Below, one piece after another: positions 23,967-32,076 of a stretch of DNA of 64,000 bases (the first letter of the stretch is position 1; every line of letters begins with the position of its first letter). This stretch comes from Amycolatopsis nalaikhensis. GTDB lineage: Bacteria > Actinomycetota > Actinomycetes > Mycobacteriales > Pseudonocardiaceae. The DNA lies in NCBI RefSeq assembly GCF_030264295.1, contig NZ_CP127173.1, forward strand, positions 5,463,501-5,527,500. The letters are read 5' to 3'. The notes beneath the pieces were generated by a model that was not told where the DNA came from, searched no databases, and was given only the letters and a program-made list of their open reading frames with translations. The translations under genes were made by a program, and so were the position numbers.

Positions 23967-25313
23967 TCAGAGCACGTCGGGGATTTCGGGGCGGGTCAGC
24001 TCGGCGCGGGCGGTCGCGAGGACCACGCGGTCGCGGCCCGCCGCCTTCGCCGCGAACACCGCGTCGTCCGCGGCCTGCAGGAGGATCGTGTACTCCGTGG
24101 CCGTCTCCGGGTAGACCGCCGCGCCGATCGAGGCCGTCAGCCCGCTGATCACCTCGGGCTTGCCCGGGCGGACCACCGGCACCGGCACCTCGATCCGGGC
24201 GATCGCCGCGCGGATGCGGTCGGCGATGGCCGCGATCTCCGTGCTCGTCGCGCCCGGGAGCAGCACCACGAACTCGTCGCCGCCGAAGCGGCCCACGTAG
24301 TCGCCGCCGCGGACCGAGTGCTGGATCGCCGCCGCGATCGCGCGCAGGACCTCGTCGCCGGCCAGGTGGCCGTTGCCGTCGTCGATGGCCTTGAAGTGGT
24401 CGATGTCGATCATCAGGACGCCCGCCGTCGAGGACAGTTCGGCGGCGCGCGCCAGCTCGTTGCGGGCCAGCTGTACCCAGAACTCCGGGGCGAGCAGCGC
24501 GGTCTTCGAGTCCGTCCGCGCGGCGGCCTGGAACTGCGGCAGCAGCAGGCCGATGTGCAGCGCCACCGGCGTCACCATGAGCACCGGCAGCAGCCACGGC
24601 CGGACGGTCATCACCAGTGCGATCCCGCAGCCGACCCCGACGGCGGCCAGCACGATCAGCACGTCCGACGGGTTGCCGAACGCCTGCCGCGGCGGCTTTC
24701 CGGGGTTGCTCATCAGGATCGCGACGATCACGAGCACGTAGTTGAGTCCGAAGTAGACGATGCCGGACAGCAGCAGCGCGGTCATCCCGCCGAAGCCGTC
24801 CAGGTAGGGCACGTACGGCGCGAGGTGGCCGGTGCCCGCCGTCAGCACCGCGCCCGCGGCGAAGCAGGCGAGGATGACGGTGGCGCCGGAGAACACCTTC
24901 CGGTGAATGACCCCGCGTCGCTTGTAGACGCGCACCCACGAATGGGCGTAGCTGACGACGATGACGAGGGTGGCCAGCGGCGGCGGGAGCAGGAGCAGCC
25001 CGGCGAAGATCCAGATCGACTGCAGGTGCATGTGCGGACGGCCGTCCGCGGCGAGCTCGCGGATGCGCTCGATGCGTTGCGCCGCTTCGAGGTGCACGAC
25101 CTCGCCCGCGAGGATCAGTCCACACCAGAGCACCGACTGCGTGGTGACGGGCACCAGCGCGGCCGTGGCGACGACCGCGACCAGGGCCAGCGCGTCGACG
25201 ACGAGGACGTAGCCGAGCACCGGAGTGGCCAGCTTCCACATCGCCCACGTACGGAGACCTGATCGTGGACGTTCTGAGCTGGGCTTTCGCCCTTGGGACC
25301 CGGACAATCCCAC
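23967..25313 (-). CDS. Membrane-bound GGDEF diguanylate cyclase
   Basis: This is a 448-residue protein. The N-terminal half holds about seven hydrophobic segments (residues roughly 30-260) forming a MASE-like membrane sensor. The C-terminal GGDEF domain has DIDHFKAIDDGNGHLAGDE and an intact active site in GRFGGDEF, so it should make c-di-GMP from GTP. No EAL domain and no RxxD inhibitory site directly before GGDEF were seen. The GTG at 25313 follows GAGGGG; an internal ATG at 25241 is the alternative. It shares a 136-bp divergent promoter region with the PTDWT-repeat gene. Confidence 0.88.
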   Translation of the reverse strand: MGLSGSQGRKPSSERPRSGLRTWAMWKLATPVLGYVLVVDALALVAVVATAALVPVTTQSVLWCGLILAGEVVHLEAAQRIERIRELAADGRPHMHLQSIWIFAGLLLLPPPLATLVIVVSYAHSWVRVYKRRGVIHRKVFSGATVILACFAAGAVLTAGTGHLAPYVPYLDGFGGMTALLLSGIVYFGLNYVLVIVAILMSNPGKPPRQAFGNPSDVLIVLAAVGVGCGIALVMTVRPWLLPVLMVTPVALHIGLLLPQFQAAARTDSKTALLAPEFWVQLARNELARAAELSSTAGVLMIDIDHFKAIDDGNGHLAGDEVLRAIAAAIQHSVRGGDYVGRFGGDEFVVLLPGATSTEIAAIADRIRAAIARIEVPVPVVRPGKPEVISGLTASIGAAVYPETATEYTILLQAADDAVFAAKAAGRDRVVLATARAELTRPEIPDVL

Positions 25314-25449
25314 GAAACGCCCCTCTTCTCAGGACGGAACTCTTCGCGGAAATCGTCACTGTAATCGAATGAACGCGGTGTGTCACTAGGCCGGTCAGGC
25401 TACCGTTCGGTTACCCACCGTGCAAGATCCCTCACGAACAGGAGAAGTC
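25314..25449. promoter_or_regulatory. Divergent promoter region, GGDEF / PTDWT-repeat genes
   Basis: These 136 bases must carry the promoters of both genes. Neither a clear -35/-10 pair nor a convincing operator was identified. AGGAG at 25439-25443 is the ribosome-binding site of the repeat gene. Confidence 0.5.
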
Positions 25450-25731
25450 ATGACGCACTTCCTGCCCAACGCGAACATCGTCCCGTCCCGCCGCCGCGCG
25501 CAGCGGCCGACCGACTGGACCCGCCAGCTCCCGACGGACTGGACCCGCGCGATCCCGACGGACTGGACCACGCGGCAGCTGCCGACGGACTGGACCGCCC
25601 GCGAGCTGCCGACGGACTGGACGGTCCGCCGCACGCCGACCGACTGGGCCCGCCCCGGCGCGGCACCGCTGCCCGAGTGCCCGACGGACTGGACCCCGCG
25701 CCGCATCCCGACGGACTGGACGCGGTCCTGA
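25450..25731 (+). CDS. Unrecognised PTDWT-repeat protein
   Basis: This is a 93-residue basic protein with a good ribosome-binding site. After the N-terminal MTHFLPNANIVPSRRRAQR it consists of seven PTDWT and one PTDWA units, spaced 8-9 residues apart with one longer gap (RPGAAPLPEC, the only Cys). Nearly every linker contains Arg. No signal peptide, membrane segment or known domain is visible. At DNA level the repeats keep a ccgacSgactggac core, suggesting expansion by tandem duplication under selection for the protein motif. It is divergent from a c-di-GMP synthase gene and convergent with an exporter gene, and a terminator hairpin follows. I do not recognise the family and propose no function. 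Confidence 0.85.
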   Translation: MTHFLPNANIVPSRRRAQRPTDWTRQLPTDWTRAIPTDWTTRQLPTDWTARELPTDWTVRRTPTDWARPGAAPLPECPTDWTPRRIPTDWTRS

Positions 25732-25737
25732 CCAGCC

Positions 25738-25775
25738 CCCGGTGACCGGCCTCGAGGGTGGGGCCGGTCACCGGG
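25738..25775. terminator. Hairpin terminator after the PTDWT-repeat gene
   Basis: Perfect 14-bp arms (cccggtgaccggcc and ggccggtcaccggg) with a 10-base loop start six bases after the stop codon. It supports an independent transcript for the small gene. Confidence 0.75.
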
Positions 25776-25855
25776 AATCCCGGTCGCGGTCGGCTGCCCG
25801 CGGCGGCCGCGGTTCGGCTGTGGGCGCCGCCGCGCGCCCTCCACCGCAAGCCGGA

Positions 25856-27049
25856 TCACTCCGCCTGCGCCCGCCGCCACAGGGCCGCCGCGCCCAGGGC
25901 CGCCACCACGCCGATCACCCCGGCCGCCGCGACCACCCCGTGCGGCGCCACCCGCTCGGCCGCGACCCCCGCCAGCACGACTCCGACCCCCTGCGACACC
26001 CGCAACGCCGTCAACGCGAACCCGAACGCCTGAGCCCGCTGAGCCTCCGGCGTGAACTGCACAAAGGTCGTGTTGGCGATCAAGTTGTACGAACTGGCCA
26101 CCCCGGACAACGTCAGCAACGCCAGCGTCCCCTCGAGATCCGGCCGCAGCGCGCACCCGACCAGCGCGGCGCAAGCGAGCACCGCGAGCGGCCCCAGCAA
26201 CCGCCCCCGTCGCGCAGGCGGGATCCGCGACAAAGCCGCCATCCCGAGCACGTTCCCCAGCGCGTAAGCCCCGAGCAGCAACCCGACCACCACGGCACCC
26301 CCGCCGAGCTCCGCGGCGTACGGCGCGGCAATCGCCTCACCAGCGATGTAAATCCCCGAAATACACCCAAGAGCCACGAGAGCGAGCCGACGGCGGTCGC
26401 CGACCACCACCGTCCAGCCCGCTCGGACGTGCCGCCACCACCGGACGCCGGAAGACTCGCGCGGCGGCCGGGACCGCACCCCGGTCATCAGGAACACCGC
26501 CGACACCGCGAAACTCAGCGCGTCCGCCAGCAACGCCCCGCCGGTGCCGATCGACGCCACCAGCAGCCCGCCGAGCGCGAACCCCGCCACCTGGCCCGCC
26601 TGGACCAGCATCATCAGCAAGCCCATCCCCGGCACGAACGTGTCGCCCGGCAGCACCTGCGGCAGCAACGCCGCCCGCGCCGAGCTCCACACCGGGTTGA
26701 CCAGCTGGACCCCCACGAGCAGGCACGCCACCGCCGTCAACGGCAGCCCCGGCAACGCCATCACCGCCACCGCGAGCGCGCGTCCGGCGTCCGCCACGAC
26801 CATCACCGTCCGCGGTGGGTGGCGGTCGGCCAGCCCGGCCAGCAGCGGCCCGCCGACCAGGTCCGGCAGGAACGTCAGCGCGTACGCCAGCGCCGCCCAG
26901 CCCGGCGAGTTCGTGCGGTCGTACACCAGGATCGACAACGCGACCCTGGCCAGCTGGTCACCGGTGACCGAGACGAGCTGGGCCGAGAACAGCGCGCGGA
27001 ACTCGGTCACGCCGAGGACGTCCCGGAACCCGGCCGCGCGCGTCGTCAT
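25856..27049 (-). CDS. MFS transporter (EntS/MFS_3 type)
   Basis: This is a roughly 397-residue membrane protein with 10-12 hydrophobic segments. It shows MFS landmarks: SVTGDQLARVALSILVYDRTNS in TM1-2, and GLADRHPPRTVM for the cytoplasmic loop between TM2 and TM3. It resembles the enterobactin-exporter-like subfamily of proton-driven efflux pumps; the substrate is unknown. ATG at 27049 is used; a GTG two codons upstream is possible. It is convergent with the PTDWT-repeat gene, so the two are not one operon. Confidence 0.85.
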   Translation of the reverse strand: MTTRAAGFRDVLGVTEFRALFSAQLVSVTGDQLARVALSILVYDRTNSPGWAALAYALTFLPDLVGGPLLAGLADRHPPRTVMVVADAGRALAVAVMALPGLPLTAVACLLVGVQLVNPVWSSARAALLPQVLPGDTFVPGMGLLMMLVQAGQVAGFALGGLLVASIGTGGALLADALSFAVSAVFLMTGVRSRPPRESSGVRWWRHVRAGWTVVVGDRRRLALVALGCISGIYIAGEAIAAPYAAELGGGAVVVGLLLGAYALGNVLGMAALSRIPPARRGRLLGPLAVLACAALVGCALRPDLEGTLALLTLSGVASSYNLIANTTFVQFTPEAQRAQAFGFALTALRVSQGVGVVLAGVAAERVAPHGVVAAAGVIGVVAALGAAALWRRAQAE

Positions 27050-27092
27050 GAACACTCACGGTACGTCCGCGAGCGCCCAGCGTGAACAGCCG

Positions 27093-28871
27093 TTAGGAGG
27101 GTCCGCAGGTGATTTTCGGCTGCGGGTTGTAGTGGACCGTCCGGGTCGAGCGGCTGACCTCGCGGCCGGTGGCGGCGTCCTTCAGCACGCGCGTGTCCGT
27201 CGTCGTGAAGCCGGGCGCGCCGTTGGAGGCGTGGCAGTTCTCCGCCGGGCCCGGCTTGGCCTGCGGGTCGCTCGGGTTGGAGCGGCCGCCGGGGATCGAC
27301 TCGACCGTGTAGCGCTTGGTGCCCCACAGCTTCACCGTGATCGACGACGGCGTCCAGATCGCCTGGATCGCGATGCCGTTCGGCGAGTCGTTGGTGAACT
27401 TGAGGTCGATCACGCTCGACCCGTTCGGGTTCTGGAACACCGTCGCCTCGCGGGCGGCCGGGTAGCGGCTGATGTAGTAGCTGTGCTCCTTGTGGCCGGC
27501 GTCCTTCATGCCCGCGAAGTACGACGCGTTGTACAGCGTGGTCGCGAACTGCGAGATGCCGCCGCCGACCTCGCGGCCCGGGGCGCCGTCCTTGATCACG
27601 CCCGCCTCGACGTAGCCCTGCGCCTTGCCGCGCGGGCCGGTGAACCCGTTGAGGCTGAAGGTTTCCCCCGGCTTGACGATGGCGCCGTTCACCTTCTGCG
27701 CGACGACGCGGATGTTGGTGCCGGAGTCGGGCGCGAAGCCGCCGGTGGTGAACTCGCCGACGACCTCCTTGACGCCCAGCTGGTTCGCCTGCTCGGTGGT
27801 CACCTTCGCCGGGGCGTCCTTGTAAACGGCGGCCACCTCGCGGCCGTCGGTCTTCTTCAGCACCTCGGGCAGCGGCTTGAGGCTCGGGTCCCAGTCGATG
27901 GTCCGGCCGTCGGTCGAGGGGTCGACCGTGGGCTTGCCGCCTTCGAAGACGATGGTCGCCTCCTTGCCCTCCTTCTCGGTGGACTTCAGCTGCGGCCCGG
28001 CGGCTTCGACGATCTTGGCGTTGTCGATCTTCGGGGTGAGGCCGCCGCCGTCGGCGGGCTCGAAGCTCAGCGCGGCGGCGATCGCCTCCGGCTTGACCGT
28101 CGCGTTCTTGCCCTCGCCCTTGACGACCAGCGGGCCGGCGACGGCGGGGCGCGCGATCAGGTCGAGCGCGGCCTGGACGCCTTCGGGGGTGGTGCGCACG
28201 GGCGTGCTCGTGACCGGCAGCGCCAGTGTCTCCCCGCGCGCCCACTTCTCGACGACGGCGGCGGACGCGGCCGGGACGTCGAGCTTCTGCCCGGGCTTCG
28301 GCGGGACGGCGACCGGGGTGGTGCCCTCGAACTTCACGGTGCCTTCGACGGGGTCGCGGTCGACCTGGCCGCGCAGGGTCTCCAGCGCGCCGGCGAGCTT
28401 CGCGTCCTCGGCGTGGCTGACGACGCCGACCTCGCGGCTGGAGAACAGCGACGCGAGCCGCGTGAACGGGTTCAGCGGCTGCTCGCCGGCCTGGTCGAGG
28501 GTCTGCGGCCAGTCGAGGTGCAGCCCGGCGAGGGTCGGCGACAGGGTGCCTTGGACGTCGCCTGCGGTGACGGCGAGCGGACGCGTGAGGCGCGGCTCGA
28601 TCTTGCCGCGCAGCTCCTGCTCGGCGGCGTCGCGGTCCATGCCGCCGACGTCGACGCCCGCGACGGTCACGCCGCGCGGGACGCTGCCCTGGCTGACCAG
28701 CAGGTCGACCCCGTAGATCACGACGAGCAGGCCGAAGACCCCGCCCGCGATCCAGCCGGCCTTGCGGAAGGAGCGCTTCTTCGGGGGTTCCGGGTCCGGT
28801 TCGGGCCGGACGACCGGCAGGACGTCCGTCTGCTCACCGTGTGACTCGGGCCAACGCGGTTCGTACGGCAA
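27093..28871 (-). CDS. VanW-family membrane-anchored protein with PG-binding domains
   Basis: This 592-residue protein has a Pro-rich cytoplasmic tail, one transmembrane helix (about residues 38-60) and a large extracellular part. That part has two YoaR-like peptidoglycan-binding_4 domains (roughly 80-330) and a C-terminal VanW domain (about 365-520) with NIRVVAQKVNGAIVKPGE and GREVGGGISQFATTLYNA. VanW proteins are linked to the cell wall, but their activity is not defined. The start is TTG preceded by GGAGAG. The frame closes with a Cys-containing tail (ITCGPS), which might form a disulphide with the Cys in NCHAS. Confidence 0.88.
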   Translation of the reverse strand: MPYEPRWPESHGEQTDVLPVVRPEPDPEPPKKRSFRKAGWIAGGVFGLLVVIYGVDLLVSQGSVPRGVTVAGVDVGGMDRDAAEQELRGKIEPRLTRPLAVTAGDVQGTLSPTLAGLHLDWPQTLDQAGEQPLNPFTRLASLFSSREVGVVSHAEDAKLAGALETLRGQVDRDPVEGTVKFEGTTPVAVPPKPGQKLDVPAASAAVVEKWARGETLALPVTSTPVRTTPEGVQAALDLIARPAVAGPLVVKGEGKNATVKPEAIAAALSFEPADGGGLTPKIDNAKIVEAAGPQLKSTEKEGKEATIVFEGGKPTVDPSTDGRTIDWDPSLKPLPEVLKKTDGREVAAVYKDAPAKVTTEQANQLGVKEVVGEFTTGGFAPDSGTNIRVVAQKVNGAIVKPGETFSLNGFTGPRGKAQGYVEAGVIKDGAPGREVGGGISQFATTLYNASYFAGMKDAGHKEHSYYISRYPAAREATVFQNPNGSSVIDLKFTNDSPNGIAIQAIWTPSSITVKLWGTKRYTVESIPGGRSNPSDPQAKPGPAENCHASNGAPGFTTTDTRVLKDAATGREVSRSTRTVHYNPQPKITCGPS

Positions 28872-29027
28872 CTCTCCACCCCTTCAACGCGGCACCGGAT
28901 CCCGCCGGTGACGGGATCAGGGTACGGGGCACCCGGACATGCCGTACGACTCGCCCTATCGGGGGATGAACCGGTCACGGAACGGTTAACCGAAGCAACC
29001 TCAGCGGGCGTCGGGCTCCGGCTTCAA

Positions 29028-29117
29028 GCGCCCCAAGGCGGCCTTGGTTGCGTCAGACGCACCGAAGGCCGCCTTGGGTGCGTCAGACGCACCCAAGGCC
29101 ACATTGGGGCGCTCGGG
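29028..29117. repeat. Cloverleaf-like intergenic repeat, family A (copy 2)
   Basis: Same architecture as the copy at 23871: gcgccccaa...ttggggcgc ends, two tgcgtcagacgca hairpin units and aaggccgcctt between them. It lies downstream of the dehydratase gene and upstream of the VanW gene, both on the minus strand. Confidence 0.9.
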
Positions 29118-29124
29118 ACCGGCC

Positions 29125-30837
29125 TCAGCGGGCGTCGGGTTCCGGGTTGTGGCCCGCGCGGGCCAGGAAGTCGAAGTCGCAGCCTTCGTCCGCTTGCGTG
29201 ATGTGTTCGCTGTAGAGCGCGCCGTACCCCCGCTCGAACCGCGGCGCGGGTGCCACCCAAGACTCACGCCGCCGCGCCAGCTCCTCATCGGACACCTCGA
29301 GCCGCAGCACCCGCGCAGGCACGTCCAGGGTGATCAGGTCGCCGTCGCGGACCAGGGCCAGGGGACCGCCCACGTGCGACTCCGGGGCCACGTGCAGCAC
29401 GCACGCGCCGTAGCTCGTGCCGCTCATCCGCGCGTCGGAGATGCGGACCATGTCGCGCACCCCGGTGGCGAGCAGGTGCGCGGGGATCGGCAGCATCCCG
29501 TACTCGGGCATCCCCGGCCCACCCAGCGGGCCGGAACCGCGCAGCACCAGCACCGAATCCGCCGTGATCGTCGGGTCGTCGATCCGCTTCTTGAGGTCCG
29601 CGTAGTTCTCGAACACGACCGCCGGGCCGGTGTGCGCCAGCAGGTGCGGCTCGGCCGCGATGTGCTTGATCACCGCGCCCGACGGCGCCAGGTTGCCGTG
29701 CAGCACGGCGACCCCGCCCTCGGCCGCCACCGGGTTCGCCCGCGGCCGGATGACGTCGTCGTTGTGCACGCGCGCCGAAGCGAGGTTCTCGCCGAGGGTG
29801 CGCCCGGTGACCGTGAGGCGCTCGGGGTGCAGCAGGTCGGTCAGCCGCGACAGCAGCCCCGGCAGCCCGCCCGCGTAGTAGAAGTCCTCCATCAGCCAGT
29901 CGCCGCCGGGGCGGATGTTCGCCAGCACCGGCACGCGCCGGGCGAGCACGTCGAAATCGGCCAGTGACACCGGGATCCCGCTGCGCCCGGCCATCGCGAT
30001 CAGGTGGATCACGGCGTTGGTCGACCCGCCCAGCGCCAGCACCGTCGTGATCGCGTCGGCGTACGCGCGCTTGTCCAGGACCCGCGTGATCGTCAGGTCC
30101 TCCCAGACCATGCCGACGATCCGCGCGCCGCTCGCCGCCGCCATCCGGTGGTGCGCCGAGTCGACGGCCGGGATCGACGCCGCGCCCGGCAGCGTCATGC
30201 CGAGCACCTCCGCGGCCGACGTCATGGTCGACGCCGTCCCCATGGTCATGCAGTGGCCCGGCGAGCGGGCGAGGCCGCGTTCCAGTTCGGACAGTTCGGC
30301 GTCGCCGATCAGCCCGGCGCGCTTGTCGTCCCAGTACTTCCACATGTCGGTGCCGCTGCCGAGGACTTCGTCGCGCCAGTGCCCGCGCAGCATCGGCCCG
30401 GCCGGGACGAAGATCGCGGGCAGCCCCGCGCTCGCCGCGCCCATCAGCAACGCCGGGGTCGTCTTGTCGCAGCCGCCCATCAGGACGGCGCCGTCGATCG
30501 GGTAGGACCGCAGGATCTCCTCGGTCTCCATGGCCAGGAGGTTGCGGTAGAGCATCGGCGTCGGCTTCTGGTAGGTCTCCGACAGCGTCGCCACCGGGAA
30601 CTCGAGCGGGAAGCCGCCCGCCTGCCAGACCCCGCGTTTGACCTGCTCGGCGCGTTCGCGCAGGTGCATGTGGCACGGGTTGATGTCCGACCACGTGTTG
30701 AGGATGCCGATGACGGGTTTGCCGAGGTGCTCCTCCGGGTTGTAGCCGAGCTGACGGCTCCGGGCGCGGTGGCTGAAATCGCGCAGATCGTCGCCGCCGA
30801 ACCACCGGTGGCTGCGGAGCTCCTCTGGGTTCCTCAT
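29125..30837 (-). CDS. IlvD/Edd-family dehydratase (sugar-acid dehydratase type)
   Basis: This is a 570-residue Fe-S dehydratase. The three cluster cysteines are Cys55 (NTWSDINPCHMHLR), Cys123 (GGCDKTTP) and Cys196 (PGHCMTMG). The first-motif sequence and a divergent GntR gene point to the pentonate/hexonate dehydratases (arabonate, xylonate, gluconate) rather than to dihydroxyacid dehydratase of Ile/Val synthesis. It would convert an aldonate to its 2-keto-3-deoxy form. No aldolase or kinase of that pathway lies nearby. The ATG has a weak ribosome-binding site, but no better start precedes it. Confidence 0.85.
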   Translation of the reverse strand: MRNPEELRSHRWFGGDDLRDFSHRARSRQLGYNPEEHLGKPVIGILNTWSDINPCHMHLRERAEQVKRGVWQAGGFPLEFPVATLSETYQKPTPMLYRNLLAMETEEILRSYPIDGAVLMGGCDKTTPALLMGAASAGLPAIFVPAGPMLRGHWRDEVLGSGTDMWKYWDDKRAGLIGDAELSELERGLARSPGHCMTMGTASTMTSAAEVLGMTLPGAASIPAVDSAHHRMAAASGARIVGMVWEDLTITRVLDKRAYADAITTVLALGGSTNAVIHLIAMAGRSGIPVSLADFDVLARRVPVLANIRPGGDWLMEDFYYAGGLPGLLSRLTDLLHPERLTVTGRTLGENLASARVHNDDVIRPRANPVAAEGGVAVLHGNLAPSGAVIKHIAAEPHLLAHTGPAVVFENYADLKKRIDDPTITADSVLVLRGSGPLGGPGMPEYGMLPIPAHLLATGVRDMVRISDARMSGTSYGACVLHVAPESHVGGPLALVRDGDLITLDVPARVLRLEVSDEELARRRESWVAPAPRFERGYGALYSEHITQADEGCDFDFLARAGHNPEPDAR

Positions 30838-30913
30838 GCGATCCAGTATGGCATCTGATATATGATCTCGCGGTCCTGGTTGAATGGGCTCCGACACGAC
30901 GAGGGAGCGCGCC
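30838..30913. promoter_or_regulatory. Divergent promoter region, dehydratase / GntR
   Basis: This 76-bp spacer holds an unusually A+T-rich block, gcatctgatatatgatctcg (30851-30870), with an imperfect dyad. It is the likely promoter core and GntR site for both genes. Confidence 0.45.
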
Positions 30914-31567
30914 ATGACCGGGACGTTCAGCCTGCCCGCCTCCCGGACCGAGGTGGTCCTGGAGGAGATCCGCCGCGGCATCCTGACCCGGGAGCTGGTG
31001 CCCGGCCAGCCGCTGGTCGAGGCGGAGCTGGCCGCGCGGCTCGGCGTGTCGAAGACGCCGGTCCGCGAAGCGCTCAAGGTGCTCTCCAACTCCGGCCTGG
31101 TGACGTTCAGCCCGTACAAGGGCGCTTCGGTGGTCACAGTCGACGCCGAACTCGCGAAGTCCGTCTACGACGTGCGGATGGTCCTGGAACCGGAAGCCGT
31201 CCGCCGGACGGTCGAGCAGCGCGACCCGGCCCTGCTCGAAGACGCGGCGGAGGCGCTCAAGGAGGCGTCGACGGCGATCGCGGACAAGGACCAGGCCGCG
31301 CTGAGCTTGCTCAACCGCCGCTTCCACCGCGCCCTCTACCGCGGCTGCGGCAACCCGCTCATGGTCACCATCCTCGACGACCTCAAGGACCGCGCGGCCC
31401 TGATCAGCGTCGTCGGCTGGGAGGCCAACCCCAGCTGGAAGAAGGAGTGGACCGAGCACAAGGCGGTGCTGGCGGCGGCGAAGAAGGGGGACGCCGAGGG
31501 CGCCGCGACCCTGCTGCGCGACCACATCGGCGGGTTCCTGGACCGGGTGCTCAAGGCCATCGGATGA
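30914..31567 (+). CDS. GntR-family (FCD) transcriptional regulator
   Basis: This 217-residue regulator has an N-terminal winged helix (GILTRELVPGQPLVEAELAARLGVSKTPVREAL) and an all-helical FCD effector domain (residues about 85-210) with the metal/ligand-binding RRFHRALYRGCGN. FadR-subfamily members typically respond to sugar acids. It is divergent from the dehydratase gene and probably represses it. A GAGGGAG ribosome-binding site fixes the ATG. The stop overlaps the next gene by four bases. Confidence 0.88.
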   Translation: MTGTFSLPASRTEVVLEEIRRGILTRELVPGQPLVEAELAARLGVSKTPVREALKVLSNSGLVTFSPYKGASVVTVDAELAKSVYDVRMVLEPEAVRRTVEQRDPALLEDAAEALKEASTAIADKDQAALSLLNRRFHRALYRGCGNPLMVTILDDLKDRAALISVVGWEANPSWKKEWTEHKAVLAAAKKGDAEGAATLLRDHIGGFLDRVLKAIG

Positions 31568-32067
31568 GGCTGCTGCTGATCTCGGACACCCACCTGCCCG
31601 CCCGCGCCCGCGCGCTGCCGGAGCAGGTGTGGGCCGAGGTCGACGCCGCGGACGTCGTCGTGCACGCGGGCGACTGGGTCGAGGTCGCCCTGCTCGACGA
31701 GCTGGAGGTGCGCAGCAAGCGGCTGATCGGCGTCTACGGCAACAACGACGGCCCGGCGTTGCGCGCGCGGCTGCCGGAGATCGCTCGGGCGGACCTCGAC
31801 GGCGTCCGGCTGGCCGTGATCCACGAGACCGGCGCGAAGCAGGGCCGTGAACAGCGGTGCGACGCGCTCTTCCCGGACACCGACGTGCTGGTCTTCGGGC
31901 ACAGCCACATCCCCTGGGACACGACGACGCCCGCCGGGATGCGGCTGCTCAACCCGGGTTCGCCGACCGACCGGCGGCGCCAGCCGTTCTGCACCTACCA
32001 GACCGCGCGCGTCGAGAACGGCGAGCTGACCGGCGTCGAGCTGCACGAACTGCCCCGGAGGGGGTAG
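31564..32067 (+). CDS. YfcE/MJ0936-type metallophosphoesterase
   Basis: This 167-residue calcineurin-like phosphodiesterase has the full set of metal motifs: SDTHLP, HAGDW, YGNND, VIHE and FGHSHIP, followed by NPGSPTDRR. It should hydrolyse phosphodiesters with Mn2+; the natural substrate is unknown. ATG overlaps the GntR gene stop (ATGA), and the next gene follows after nine bases, so the three likely form an operon. Confidence 0.9.
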   Translation: MRLLLISDTHLPARARALPEQVWAEVDAADVVVHAGDWVEVALLDELEVRSKRLIGVYGNNDGPALRARLPEIARADLDGVRLAVIHETGAKQGREQRCDALFPDTDVLVFGHSHIPWDTTTPAGMRLLNPGSPTDRRRQPFCTYQTARVENGELTGVELHELPRRG

Positions 32068-32076
32068 ACAGGTCCC

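Noticed and set aside
25450..25731. PTDWT protein as a RiPP precursor
   Set aside because: No radical SAM, cyclodehydratase, lanthionine or peptidase gene is nearby and no leader-like N-terminus is evident; kept only as one possibility.
29125..30837. Dehydratase as the biosynthetic ilvD
   Set aside because: The sequence around the first cysteine and the divergent GntR gene fit sugar-acid dehydratases better, and no ilv genes are adjacent.
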